A DNA stretch of 64,000 bases from Dryas octopetala (Eukaryota; Streptophyta; Magnoliopsida; Rosales; Rosaceae): NCBI GenBank assembly GCA_963921425.1, contig OY992832.1, positions 27,121,489 through 27,185,488 on the forward strand. Direction: 5' to 3'. The notes beneath the pieces are model-generated. The model had not been told where the DNA came from and did not search any database. It was given only the letters and a program-made list of their open reading frames with translations. This document shows, in pieces, positions 22,155 through 34,813 of this stretch. The position numbers and the translations under genes were made by a program. The stretch's first letter is position 1. Every line of letters begins with the position of its first letter.

Positions 22155-24473
22155 CAAGTATACTCGCAAGTGCACGAATCGCATCAGTAGCAAAGCGTAC
22201 AAGCACGAGGTCGATCCCACAGGGAATGGTTAATAAACAACAAATCAATGTAATTAATCACTAGGATAACTAAATTGGGGGTTTTGGAAGATTGAAACAC
22301 ACGCACACATCACCACACGCACACACCCTTTATTCTATCTTGCAATGTTAAGTTTTCGGTTTCAAATCAGATAAGCATGCAATAACCATCCAAGGCTAAT
22401 GACAGTTAATTTGAACACAACATATTAAAGTTTGACTGCTAAAAAGGTTTGGCTAGTTACTTTCTCGCAATTGTTCTCCTAATGCATAAACTAAGAGCTT
22501 CTTGGGCCTTCCTTAGCTAGTTAACCTACATGTTCCCTAGTTCAAGCTAAGGCAGCTGTTACCCATGTAGGAGTCATTAAGATTTGTGAGAACGTCAAAC
22601 ATGCACAACATATAAGTTTTGACTATTTCCTTATAGAGGTCGCCCAACCCCACTACCAAGAATAATCCCTTATTCCCTTGTTACTTGTGGTTTAGTGTCT
22701 TTGACTATTTCACAGCTAAACGTAACAAATAAACTAGATGCAATTACCCTAAGGTGGCCAGTCAAAGGATGCAAACAACTAGTGACAGGTTCAAATAGAT
22801 AATGGAAATTTAATACATGCAAACATCAAACTAACAGACCAAGAGACGGATAAACGATTTGTTAAAGCATGCAAATCCATTAATCAACCTACAACTAATA
22901 TGCAAGATAGAATAAATAAACCTACATAATTAAAATAGAAAAGAAAATCTGAATAACATAAATAAATTTCCAATCCATGTTGGAAAGCAAACTAATTAAA
23001 CAAAACAATTAAAAACTAGAATCAAACAAAAGAAATAAGAATTCCAAAACAAAGATAAAAGAACATCCCTAGAGAGTCGCAGCGGTGGCAGCACAAGGTG
23101 GCAGCGGCGGCACAAGGTGGCAGGGTTTAGGGTTTAGGGTTCCTAGGCTGCGTGAGAAAAGAAAGAGAGAGAAAGGAGGCTAGGGTGTGCGGCAAGAAAT
23201 AGAGAGAGAGAGAACAGCTAGGGTTTCTGAAATTTCAGAGAGGAGATCCCCTCCTTGAGTTATAAAGATGTATTTATAGAGGAGAGTGGGGCTGAGATTT
23301 CTCTTTCTCTTCAATGTGGGATAAGTGCATTCCTTGCACACCAAGACTTATAATTTTCGGCCAAACATGGGCCTTGGGCTGATTTGGGCTCTTTTTGGGC
23401 GTAACTCCGTTTTCAGCTCGCGAAACTGCTGCGCTACCTCCACTAAAATGACCATATCTTGAGCTAGAAAACTCGGAATCCAAATCTGTAAAATTCCCTG
23501 CAAAGCTAACATCCGTATCTTTCCAACCATATATGGCATGCTACCTGATTCGTTCTGGAGAATTACAGAATTGCTGTCGAAATTGGTGCTCTATTTTCCA
23601 GGGTTTTGACTTCTTTTTCAGCTAGGATTCCTTGAGCTTTCTCTTTGTAAGCGTGATGGGCTAGGGTTTCCTTTAAAAGAACATGGGCTGGCTGCAACAA
23701 GCAAGTGGTGTGATGGGCTTTAGGGATACATGGCTTGCGCATGGCTGTATGACTTGGGCTGAATGGGCTGCAAGCATGCAAATAATGTGTTGGGCTGCCA
23801 CCTCACCATTCTTGTGGATTTCGACTTCACCTAGGCCCAAAGCCCAATTGACTTCATGACATGATATGGTTGACCCTTGACCATTGACTTTGACTTCCAA
23901 TTTTACCCCTCTCTCCCTCTTGGATTCGAATTCATTCCTCCATCTGATTCCCTAGATGTCCACCACCTTCTAGAAGCTTCTGGAACCTTGACTTGATTGA
24001 GTTGACTTTGACCAACATTTCCTAGTCCAACTAGGATTTCTTGTAAATGAAAGATTCCTTATCCTTTTTAACTTCTCGTAATGACCATATTGCCCCTGGA
24101 GTCTCCTAGTGTCATTAGGACTCCTTTCCCTAGTAGGGTTAGGTTTCCTAGTTCAATCAGGAATTCCTGTTCCAATCAGGATTTCTCATTTCTGGCTCGA
24201 CAATGATGGTTCTGGACTTGATGTTTCCTAGTGTAACTAGGAATCCTCATTTGATTAGGATTTCAGCTCTTTTTCTGGTTTGACCAGGAATTGACCCATT
24301 TTCCTAGTTTGACCAGGAAATGTCCCAAAACGGCTTCATTTGCTCCTATTTCCTATTTATGCTTCATTCGACCTAAAAACACAAAAAAAGACAACATACA
24401 CAAAAAGATCAAGTTCTAACACTCTAGGTTAAGGAGTTAGTATCATAAAATAGCATAAAATGAACACTCATCA
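22155..24473 (-). repeat. LTR fragment, array-type subfamily
   Basis: It starts within the conserved U5 block and continues to the U3 start (plus-strand end TGAACACTCATCA). It shares the GGCACAAGGTGGCAG minisatellite (about 23082-23125), the roughly 240-bp block at 23330-23580 and the terminal sequence with the LTRs of the 40608-64000 array, but is clearly more diverged than those are from each other. TATA-like box at 23271-23278. Confidence 0.85.
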
Positions 24474-24969
24474 ATACACATGGAGCATAGACCCACCTTA
24501 ATGTAACCTATGAACATCCAATGATCTCTTTTCTCATGAGTACGTTTTTAGGATACTCCCTTGTTGCCAATTGAAATTATTAGCCTTTTCAGCTTATTTA
24601 ATTTCACAACATAATCTAGATGCAATTACCCTAAGGTAGCTAGTCAAAGGGTGCAAACAAATAGAATCAATTTTATTAGAGATCAAGGATTTACTAAATA
24701 CATCAAATTAAATCACAAGTGTCACCATTCTATAACTCACAATTAAAGTTTCATCATCCAACTTAGCAAGCAATAAAAACTCAAAAAATAATAATAAAGA
24801 AAATAAAAGATCTAACTTTCATTATAATCATTGAATCCATAATGAAAGCAAGAACAAACTAAATAACTAAAGAAAATGAAGAAAATCAAAAGAAAAAGAC
24901 AAGGGAAAGAAAATAAAGAAAAACCCAAGGGAGATGCGGCTAGGCTTGCTGCCCCCTCATCCTCCTTGC

Positions 24970-25001
<32 letters not shown>

Positions 25002-25508
25002 AACTTTCAGAAAATAAAAAGGTGTAAGGTGTAGAAGATGTGTGATAGGTGAGAGAGTGAGTTGTATTTATAGAGGTAGGGAGGTGGAGAGGTTTTGCAG
25101 ATTTTCCAATGTGGGATAAGTGCATTCCTCCTTAAGACTTTTAACTTTCGGCCAAAAGTTGACCTTGGGTTGATTTGGGCTCTTTTTGGGCATAAGTTCT
25201 TTTCAGCTCGCGGAACTGCTGCGCTACCTCCACTAAAATGACCATATATTGTGCTAGAAAACTCAGAATCAAAATCCCTAAATTTCCCTGCGAAGCTAAC
25301 ATCCGTATCTTTCCAACCATATATGGCATGCTACCTGATTTTCTCTGGAGAATTACAGAATTGCTGTCAATATTTGATGTTCAGATTTCAGGGTTTTGAC
25401 TTCCTTGCAAGATAAAGACTCTTTGTGATCTTTTGCTGAATCTTCCAAATATCTTCCTTCCAAAATAGGATTTCAGAATAAGAAAAGTCTTCTAGGGCAA
25501 GGAATAGG
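24474..25508 (-). repeat. LTR fragment H, related to the 26580 LTR
   Basis: Homology to the solo LTR at 26580-28987 starts at its region equivalent to 27085 and is clear to about 25410, including the roughly 240-bp block (25130-25375). The last 100 bp before the satellite are unassigned. The array-type LTR to its left is inserted in or joined to it; no matching target duplication is visible. Confidence 0.75.
24977..25001. repeat. CT microsatellite
   Basis: An uninterrupted CT dinucleotide run of about 25 bp within LTR fragment H, in the GC/CT-rich part just downstream of the LTR's TATA-like region. Confidence 0.9.
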
Positions 25509-26579
25509 CACTTTCTCATGTTAGGATTAAGGTTCTAGACCTATTGAACCACAATTGGTGTTAAGAACGCTCAAAAACATCATTTCAGTGCATACTTAGT
25601 CCAATTTCGTCCAAATTGCACCAAAAGGTTCCCGGTTGGCAAGAAAGTCATGTCAAAGCACTTTCTGATGCTAGAATTAGGGTTCTACACCTTTTTAACC
25701 ACATTTGGTGTTAAGAACGCACGAAAACGTCAATTCGGTGCATACTTGGTCCAATTTCGTTCAAATTTTACCAAAATATTCTCGGATGGCAAGAAAGACA
25801 TGTCGAATAACTTTCTTATGTTAGGATGAGTATTCTAGACCTATTGAAACTCATTTGGTGTTATGAACCCCCCAAAAACGTTATTTCATTGCATACTTGG
25901 TCCAATTTCGGCCAAATTGCATCAGCAGGTTCCTGGTCGGTAAGAACGCACGGAAACGTCAATTCGGTGCATACTTGGTCCAATTTCGTTCTAATTGTAC
26001 CAAAACGTTTCCGGATGGTAGGAAAGACATGTCGAAAAACTTTTTTATGTTAGGATGAGTGTTCTAGACCTACTGAAGCACATTTGGTGTTATGAACCCT
26101 CAAAAATTTTATTACGCTAAATATTTGATCCAATTTCGTCCAAATTGCGCCAACAGGTTTTCGGTTCGCAAGAAAGTTTTGTCAAAGCACATTCTCATGT
26201 TAGAATTAGCATTCTAGACCATTAGAATTGCCTTTAGTGTTAAAAACGCAAAGAAACGTCATTTTGGTTCATACTTGGTCCCATTTTGTCCAAATTACAC
26301 CAAAACGTTCCGGTTTGGCAAGAAAAACATGAGGAAGCACTTTCTCATGTTAGGAATAGCGTTCTATACCTATTGAACTATATTTGGTGTTAACAACACA
26401 CAAAACCTCATTTCGGTACATATTTGATCCAAAATTTGGTCCAAATTGAACCAAAAGGTTTCCAGTTGGTAAGAAAGTCATGTCAAATCACTTTCTCATG
26501 TTAGAATTAGCGTTCTAGACCTGTTGAACCATACTTGGTGTTAAGAACGTACATAAACCTCATTTCGGTATATACTTGG
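25509..26579. repeat. Degenerate satellite, about 150-bp monomer
   Basis: CTTGGTCCAATTTCG or a variant recurs at 25595, 25745, 25896, 25974, 26124, 26274, 26423 and 26575. Spacings are 150, 151, 78, 150, 150, 149 and 152 bp. One monomer is shortened. Other landmarks in each unit are CTTTCTCATGTTAG and TTTGGTGTTAAGAACG. Monomers differ from each other substantially, so the array is old and not being homogenised. The nucleosome-scale period and the nested Athila LTRs suggest pericentromeric satellite. Confidence 0.9.
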
Positions 26580-28987
26580 TGTTGCTCCTTTTTGTACAAC
26601 TTGTTTTACTTGGAATTTAGAAACGAATACCAAGTTGTAGCTCGCAAGTATACGAATCGCTCATGTAAGCATAGCGTATAAGTACGAGGTCGATCCCACG
26701 AGGAATAGGTAAATACACATCAAACCAATTCAACTTACCAACTAGAATCACCAAACACACACACACGGCAGGGGGGGTTTGTAGATTGTTAATCTCACAC
26801 ACACCACATACACACACACACACACACAATTGCAATGCTAAGAATTCAGAATCCACACCAATTGATGGAAATACAACCAAGCAATTCAAGATAATGCATA
26901 AATGTAATAAAGTTTACCAGCCGAAGGCCTTCTTGAGGACACTCCTAACTATTGTTCTCCTTATGCATATACTAAGAGCTTCTTGGGCCTCCCCTAGTCA
27001 GTTAACTTGCATGTTCCCTAGTGCTAAGCTAAGGCAGCTGTTACCCATGCAAGAGTCATTAAGTTTTGTGAAAACGATAAACACATAGCGCATAGCTCCA
27101 AATTAATGTACTGTATGTCATCTATAATCCCTTTTCTCATGAGTATTATCTTAGGATACCCACTTGTTGCCTACTGAAACTATCATCCTTTCGAGCTTGT
27201 TTAGTTCCACAACATAAATCTAGATGCATGCAACCTAAGGTGATCAGTCAAAGATGCGAAACAAATAGAGTCAATTTTACTAGAGATCAAGGACTTACTA
27301 CATACATCAAATTAAATCACAAGTGTCACCATTGCATAACTCACAATTAAAGTTTCATCATCCAACTTAGCAAAGCAATAAAAAAACTCAAAACATAATA
27401 ATAAAGAAAATAAGAGATCTAACTTCCATTATAATAATTAAATCCACAATGAAAGCAAGAACAAGCTAATTAATTAAAGAAAAAGAAGAAAATCAAAAGA
27501 AAAACAAAGAACATCACAAGAGGGTGGAAGCGGCACAAGAGAGAAGAAGAGGAGAGACATAGCAGCAAGGAGGCTCACGGCAAAGGTGAGCTAGGGCTGC
27601 GGCACATGGTCTCTCATTCTCCCTCAAGTGGCGCCACCCTCTCACTCTCTCTCTCTGAAATTCGGCCTCCCCCTCTCTCTCTGAATTCTGAAAATATAAA
27701 AATATGGGAACCCTAAACAATGAGAGAATAAGATATATTTATAGAGGTGAGGTGAGGATTCCTTTGGAGGCAAGGAGAAGACAAGGTGCGGCTAGGGTTT
27801 CATTAAAAGAACATGGGCTTAAGTGAATTTCTTGCTCCTTAAGACTTCTAATTTTCGGCCAAAAGTGGGCCTTGGGCTGATTTGGGCTCTTTTTGGGCGT
27901 AACTTATTTTCAGCTCGCGGAACTGCTGCGCTACCTCCACTAAAATGGCCATATATTAAGCTAGAAAACTCGGAATTGAAATCTGTAAAATTCCCTGCGA
28001 AGCTAACATTCGTATCTTTCCAACCATATATGGCATGCTACCTGGTTTTCTCTGGAGAATTACAGAATTGCTGTCGAAATTGGTGCTCTATTTTCCAGGG
28101 TTTTGACTTCTTTTTCAGCTAGGATTCCTTGGGCTTTCTCTTTGCATGGCGTGATGGACTTGGGCTGCATGGCTTGCGCATGGCTGTATGGGATGGGCTG
28201 CTGCAAGTGACGTGATGGGCTTCCTCCCTTCTAGCTTGCGCATGGCTGCATGACTTGGGCTGAATGGGTTGCACAGGCCCTAGGGTTTCAGTGCATGGGC
28301 TGTCACCTTGCATGGCGTGATGGACTTGGGCTGCTAGGTTTAGGCGCTTGGGCTTGCATGGGATGCGCATGTATGCATGGGCTGCCACCTGGCCATTAAC
28401 TTCCACATAGGCCCATGGCCCATTTGACTTGATGACATGTCATAGTTGACCCTTGACCATTGACTTTAACTTTCCATTTCGCCCCTCATTTCCATGGATG
28501 TTCACCACCTTCTAGAAGCTTCTGGAACCTTGACTTGATAGAGTTGACTTTGACCAACCTTTCCTAGTCTCACTAGGATTCCTTGTAGATGTAGGATTCC
28601 TTGTCCATTTCAACTTCTCATAATGACCATATTGCCCCTAGTGACTTCTAGTCTCATAAGGACTCCTTTTCCTAGTAGGATTAGGTTTCCTAGTTCAACC
28701 AGGAATTCCTGCTTCAATTAGGATTTCTCATTTCTGGCTTGGCAATGATGGTTCTGGGCTTGATGTTTCCTCTTGTGACTAGGAATCCTCATTTGACTAG
28801 GATTTCTGCTCGTTTCCTAGTTTGTCTTGGAAATGTCCCAAAACGGCTCCATTTGCTCCTATTTCCTATTTTTGCTTCATTAGACCTAAAAACACAAAAA
28901 CAAGATAACAGACACCAAAGTATCGAGTTCTAACACTCTAAGTTAGGAAGTTAGTATCATAAAATAACGTAAAATGAACACTCATCA
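26580..28987 (-). repeat. Solo LTR inside the satellite
   Basis: A complete 2408-bp LTR bounded by TG and CA and flanked by CTTGG duplications at 26575-26579 and 28988-28992. The satellite continues on both sides. It carries an AC-rich tract at about 26755-26830, the roughly 240-bp block (27830-28080), a TATA-like box at 27736-27743 and the U3 palindrome cluster (about 28560-28830). Its U5 end differs from the A type (TGTTGCTCCTTTTTG on the plus strand). Confidence 0.9.
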
Positions 28988-29216
28988 CTTGGTCCAATTT
29001 CGTCCAAATTACACCAAAACGTTCCCAGTTGGCAAGAAAAACATTCGAGGCATACTTGGTCCAATTTCGTCCAAATTGCACCAAAAGGTTCCCAGTTGTC
29101 AAGAAAGTCATGTGAAAGCAATTTCTCATGTTAGAATTTGCGTTCTACAGCTATTGAACCATATTTGGTGTTAAGAACGCACATAAACGTCATTTTGGTT
29201 CATACTTGGTCTAATT
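28988..29216. repeat. Satellite, continued right of the solo LTR
   Basis: CTTGGTCCAATTTCG occurs at 28988 and 29055, and a variant at 29205. One unit is shortened and one is full length (150 bp). It is interrupted again at 29217 by the LTR of element E. Confidence 0.88.
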
Positions 29217-31777
29217 TGTTGTATGTTTTCCTAGAGCAAATTAAATACCCTTTTCTGAGCTCTAGGTTAACTCGCAAGTGCACGAATCGCGGAGTAGCAA
29301 AGCTTACAAATACGAGGTCGATCCCACAGGGAATTGTACTAGTGTTATGATCACTAACTTAATTAAATTCGATTAAATCAACTCTAACTCACACACGCAA
29401 ATGGGGGGTTTTGATTGGTTTTTGAGACTAGAAAAACTAACAGATAAATGACAAAACTTTAAAATAACAACTGAATGAATTTGGATAAAACAATAATAAA
29501 GAAACACTAGGGGTCAGAATCCACCACTAGCATACCATTCACTCTACTATGGATATTAACAATCAATATATAAACATGTCAACAAAGTTCGTCTACTAAA
29601 AGGTTTGGCTAGTTACTTTTAGCAATTACTCCTCTTACTGTGCATAAACTAAGAGCTTCTTGGGCCTTCCTTAGCCAGTTAACTTACATGTTCCTTAGTG
29701 CTAAGCTAAGGCAGCTGTTACCAATGCAAGAGTCATTACGATCTGTGAGAGTGACAAACACATAGCGCATAGCTCCAAATTAATGTACCCTATGTCTTCT
29801 ATGATCCCTTTTCTCATGAATATTATCTTAGGATATCCACTTGTTGCCTATTGAAACTATCATCCTTTCGAGCTTATTTAGTTTCACAACATATATCTAG
29901 ATGCATGCAACCTAAGGTGATCAGTCAAAGATGCGAAACAAATAGATTCAATTTAAACAGAGATCCAAGATTTGTCAACATGTAAATAATTAAAATATCA
30001 ATAATCCATAGTGAGAGTAAACAGCATCGCTAGTGCTTCATCCTAGCCCTAGCCCAATATTCAGTTACACATAATTAAATCCATAAATAAATAATGCATA
30101 ATTAAAACAATTAAAATAAATGAAAGGGAAGAAGAAATCAAGCCACGGATGACAAGGTGGAGGCGGCTCCACCCTTGGACGGTGTGGCTGCAAGGTGGCG
30201 TGATGGCTGCTGCTCGGCTTGGGCTCCACGGCAAGGCAGCTGGGGTGCTCGGCAAAGTGGTGGCAGCAAGAAGGTGGCGTGGCTAGGTGGTGGTGGCTGC
30301 GGCGTGACTTCCTCCTCCTTCTTCAGTTCAGCCCAAAAATAAAAGAACACAAAGATAGGTGGCTGTAGCAGAAAAAATAAAGAGAAGAGAAGGAGGTGAT
30401 GGGGGCTGCGGCAAGAGAAAAGAAAGAGATGGTGGCTGCTAGGGTTTGCTTCAGAAAAATAAAAGAAAGAGAGAGAAAGGACAAGGGGTGTGCGGCAAGG
30501 AAGAAGGAGGCTAGCTAGGGTTTCTGAAAATTAAAGAGGAGAGAACCCCTTCTTTGAGTTATAAAGATATATTTATAGTGGAGAGTGGGGCTGAGATTTC
30601 TCTTTCTCTTCAATGTGGGATAAGTGCATTCCTTGCACACCAAGACTTATAATTTTCGGCCAAGCATGGGCCTTGGGCTGATTTGGGCTCTTTTTGGGCG
30701 TAACTCCCTTTTCAGCTCGCGGAACTGCTGCGCTACCTCCACTAAAATGGCCATATCTTGAGCTAGAAAACTCGGAATTGAAATCCGTAAAATTCCCTGT
30801 GAAGCTAACATCCGTATCTTTCCAACCATATATGGCATGCTACCTGATTCGTTCTGGAGAATTACAGAATTGCTGTCGAATTTGGTGCTCTATTTTCCAG
30901 GGTTTTGACTTCTTCTTTTTTCAACTAGGAATCCTTGGGAGGCAAGAACAAGAAAGTGCAGCAGCAGCTAGGGTTAGGAGAGCATTGGGCTTGCGGCAAA
31001 GGCTTTGGCTTTGGGCTTAAGTGACACACGCCAGCCCCCTAGGGTTTAGTGCATGCGCATGGCTGCTAGTCTTGGGCTGGCGCATTGGGCTTCCTCTTGG
31101 GCTGGCGCATGCATGCATGCATGGCCCCTTCAGATTTCGGCATTGCATAGGCCCATGACCCATTTGACTTGTTGACTTTGTCATAGTTGACCCTTGACCA
31201 TTAACTTTGACTTCCCATCTTGCCCCTCATCTCCATTTGAATTTGAATTCATTTCTTCCCTCCATTTATTTCCATGGATATCCACCACCTTCTAGAAGCT
31301 TCTGGAACCTTGACTTTGTAGAGTTGACTTTGACCAACATTTCCTAGTGTGACTAGGATTTCTTGTAAATGAAGGATTCCTTATCCATTTCGACTTCTCG
31401 TAATGACCATATTGCCCCTGGGGTCTCCTAGTGTCATTAGGACTCCTTTCCCTAGTTGGGTTAGGTTTCCTAGTTCAATCAGGATTTCCTGTTTCTGGCT
31501 CCGCAATAATGGTTCTGAACTTGATGTTTCCTAGTGTGACTAGGAATCCTCATTCGACTAGGATTTCGGCCCCTTTCCTGGTTTGACCAGGATTTCCCTC
31601 GTTTTCCTAGTTTGACCAGGAAATGTCTAAAAATGGTCCTTTTGGCTTCTTTTCTCTTCTCTGCTCATTTTATCCTATAAAAAATAAAAACAAACTAACA
31701 ACACACAAAATATCGAGTTCTTGCACTCTGAGTTAGGGAGTTAGTATCTTAAAATAGTGTAAAATGAGCACTCAACA
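29217..31777 (-). repeat. 3' LTR of element E
   Basis: At 2561 bp it is the longest LTR here. On the minus strand it starts TGTTGAGTGCTCATTTTAC and ends CATACAACA. It has the conserved U5 block (29270-29335), a GC-rich stretch at 30150-30310, a TATA-like box at 30570-30577, the roughly 240-bp block (30640-30890), and the U3 palindromes (about 31340-31625). Confidence 0.88.
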
Positions 31778-33522
31778 CACCCCCAAACTTAGATTTTGCT
31801 AGTCCTCGAGCAAAAAGAATAAAGAAAAGACTCAAGACAGACTCAAAACATCCCAACACATGATTTCATAAGCACATCCATAAATAGCATAGTCAAGCAA
31901 GATACATATAGAATTTATTCCTCAATCTCTAATAATGCTTCAATTAACATACCTTACTCCTCCATGAAATATATAGACCATCCTTGACACAAACTCAAAT
32001 GGTTAGACAAACAAGACTAAATCAGCATACACAAAATAGATTCAACTTCAATTCTCACTAAGGCATACTCTCAACAATAAAACGCTCAGATATTGGGTCA
32101 ATACCTGCACTCAAGTATACGTGAGATATGATATGATATATAAATACAAAAAGCTCACATATTAATCATGAAAGAAAAGCACATTGAAACACTGATCTCA
32201 ATAGAAGGAATTAAAATACTTGAAACAGAATCAATAACCATAAGCTTCCCTTTTATCTAGACTCCACATAATGAACTAGAATTCTCCAAAGATCAAGTAG
32301 GGCTTTAATAAGGGTTGTAATGGAGGCTTAGGTTAGGATAGGGTATTAAAATGAAACGGATAACAAAGGGCTACAGACTATGGATTTGCACCAAACAATA
32401 ATGGAGGCATTCCTTCATAATTTTGCACTTATAGCTCACATTTGGACATCTTTCCATTTCAATCGTCCCTTCCCCTTAATCTCCTTTTTTTTTTTTTTTT
32501 TTTTTTTTTCATAAGGGAACGACAAACAATCTTGAGCACCATTCCTTCTCTTCCAAGCCCTGCACACACATTTCTTTTCAACCTCTCCGCTTTATTAGCT
32601 CAATGCAAATCCATAGTAAGGTAAACAGGTAGAGGAGTGAAACTCCCCCAAACTTAGGGTTTGGTACAAGGGTAATCAAAGAAAAGGTCATTAGGCTCAA
32701 AATGTTTGACTAGGGTTATAACATAGGGTAGGTCTTAGGTTATGGGTTAAAACAAACAAGGCCTACTATCATTTCCTAAGATTCATGTAGTTATATCCAT
32801 GCTTTGAATAGAATAAGAGAGAAGTTCTAGCTTATTGATTCACAATTATATTCCAAGTACTTAATCAAAATAGAGAATAATGAGATCACAACGACTTTAT
32901 ATGACAAGAAAATATTAGAGTAACGTTAACACTCAAGAATTGAAGTACATGCAGGGCTCAAAAGCTCACTTAGGTCATACAAGTCTACTCTATTAAGTAT
33001 ATGCATCTCTAAGCATACAAGTCATCACTTAAGCTCATGAAAACAAGGCCACAAGTCCATAGAGTTGTAAAGCATGTTACGAAACAATACTAGATAAAGA
33101 ATAATACATACTATATATACAAGCTAGACATGCTCAAAATAACCATACATAATGAAATCAATTAGTTGGGGACTCAAGACTTAAAACAAACAAAAACACT
33201 CAAAAAACACTGTTGCATGCTTCTAAAGATTCGAATCCATCACTACGGTGAATGAAATCTTAAGAACAGATGCATTTTAATGTGGGTTTGATACCCTTAA
33301 TTTACAACAAAAGTAAAATTTTATTTTTTTTTTTTACACACTAAAAACGAAAAATGCGTTGCATTCCCCACCCCCAAACTTAAAAGAAACATTGTCCTCA
33401 ATGTTTAAATGAATGACAAATGTAATAAAAAGAGGAAGGGAAAAACAACAAATAAAACAAAACTACTGAACTGAGCAAAGAGAGGGTGAAAACGTACCTT
33501 GGCTGATGTGAAAACGTACCTT
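31778..33522 (-). other. 3' noncoding region of element E
   Basis: The purine tract (GTTTGGGGGTG on the minus strand) adjoins the LTR. A second tract lies at 32644-32662 and the third, with a stem-loop, at 33370-33406. A run of 25 T lies at 32485-32509. The layout is homologous to 34814-36600 of element B. No coding frame is credible. Confidence 0.75.
33387..33406 (-). other. Conserved stem-loop, element E version
   Basis: AAACATTG-TCCT-CAATGTTT, a perfect 8-bp stem with a 4-nt loop, identical to that of element G although the surrounding sequence differs. Confidence 0.75.
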
Positions 33523-33527
33523 GGCTG
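33486..33527. repeat. Exact short tandem duplication at the E/B boundary
   Basis: A 20-bp word starting GTGAAAACGTACC occurs at 33486-33505 and again at 33508-33527. It straddles the point where element E internal sequence gives way to an LTR of element B. Confidence 0.9.
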
Positions 33528-34813
33528 CGGCAAGACAAGGAAGAGAAGGCACCTTGCACAAGCAATTGGCTCACGGCTATGGTGAGCTTGGGCTTGCGGC
33601 TTAGGGGTGTCCTTCCTTGCAGCCACGCCACTCCTCTCTCTCTCTCTACCTTCGTCTAGCTCTCCCTAAAACAAAACTAAATTCTGAAATTAAAAACCTA
33701 AAACAGAAAAATAAACTAGAGGCTAAAGGAATTTTCGGCTGAAGTTGGAGGTGGGAAAAGTGATGTTAGGGTTCTAAATGAAGGGGGTATATATAGAGGA
33801 AGCATTCCTTGAGAGGCAAGGAGAAGGAAATATGCGGCTGCTAGGGTTCCTTGTCCTTGTTGCTTGCGGCATCAGCTAGGGTTAGGTGCAATGGGCTTGC
33901 GGCATGGCTTGGTCCTCTTGGGCTTAAGTGGCGCATGCAAGTCAGCTAGGGCCCCCTTCTTGGTGCATGGGCTGCTGGTCTTGGACCTTGATGTGCATTG
34001 GGCTCACATGTGTTGGGCTGAGGTGGCTTGCACAAGATGGGCTAGGGTTTCACTCCATGGGCTTCCACCTTGGGCTTGCGCATGGGCCCTTGGCTGCTAG
34101 GGTTTGCATGGCATGCATGCGCATGCATGGGCTGCCATCTTCCTCCTTGCGCATGGCCTTTGGGCTGCTAGGGTTTGGGCCCATGCATGTGCATGCATGG
34201 ACCATCTTGGTTCGGCTTCCCTAGGGCCCATGGGCCCTCCACTTTTGACTTCCCATTTTGCCCCTCATTTCCATTTGAATTCAAATTCATTTCTTCCCTC
34301 CATTCATTTCCATGGATGTCCACCACCTTCTGGAAGCTTCTGGAACCTTGACCAACATTTCCTGGTGCAACTAGGATTCCTTGAAAATGAGAGATTCCTT
34401 ATCCATTTCGACTTCTCTTAATGACCATATTGCCCCTGGGGTCTCCTAGTGTCACTAGGACTCCTTTCCCTAGTTGGGTTAGGTTTCCTAGTTCAACCAG
34501 GATTTCCTGTTCGAATCAGGATTTCACATTTCTGGCTCCGCAATGATGGTTCTGGACTTGATGTTTCCTAGTGTGACTAGGAATCCTCATTTGACTAGGA
34601 TTTCTGCACTTTTCCTGGTTTGACCAGGATTTCACTCGTTTTCCTGGTTTGACCAGGAAATGTCCCAAAATGGCTCCATTTGCTTCTTTTTCTCATTTCT
34701 GCTTCATTTGACCTGAAAACACAAAAACAAGACAAGAAACACAAAATATCGAGTTCTAACACTCTAGGTTAAGGAATTAGTATCATAAAGTGATGCAAAA
34801 TGCACACTCATCA
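33523..34813 (-). repeat. 3' LTR fragment of element B
   Basis: The U3-side 1.29 kb of an LTR of the 2314-4451 subfamily. It has a TATA-like box at 33788-33795, dense GCTAGGG and TGGGC words at 33840-34220, an RY tract at 34110-34130, and U3 palindromes at about 34360-34660. The U5 side is absent and its place is taken by element E. Confidence 0.85.

Larger units (their letters stand above)
29217..33522 (-). mobile_element. Element E, 3' part of an Athila-like element
   Basis: A minus-strand 3' LTR (29217-31777) followed by the purine tract and about 1.75 kb of 3' noncoding internal region. No gag, pol or 5' LTR remain; the sequence passes into the LTR of element B at about 33523. E inserted into the satellite at its left end (flank TAATT at 29212-29216), but the matching right flank is not present. 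Confidence 0.82.

Noticed and set aside
23123-23141. Three TTTAGGG units resembling plant telomere repeat
   Set aside because: Too short for an interstitial telomere; it is part of the telo-box-rich LTR leader.
25509-29216. Regular repeats as a possible CRISPR-like array
   Set aside because: Period is about 150 bp with diverged full-length monomers and no constant repeat plus unique spacer pattern; it is satellite DNA in a plant context.
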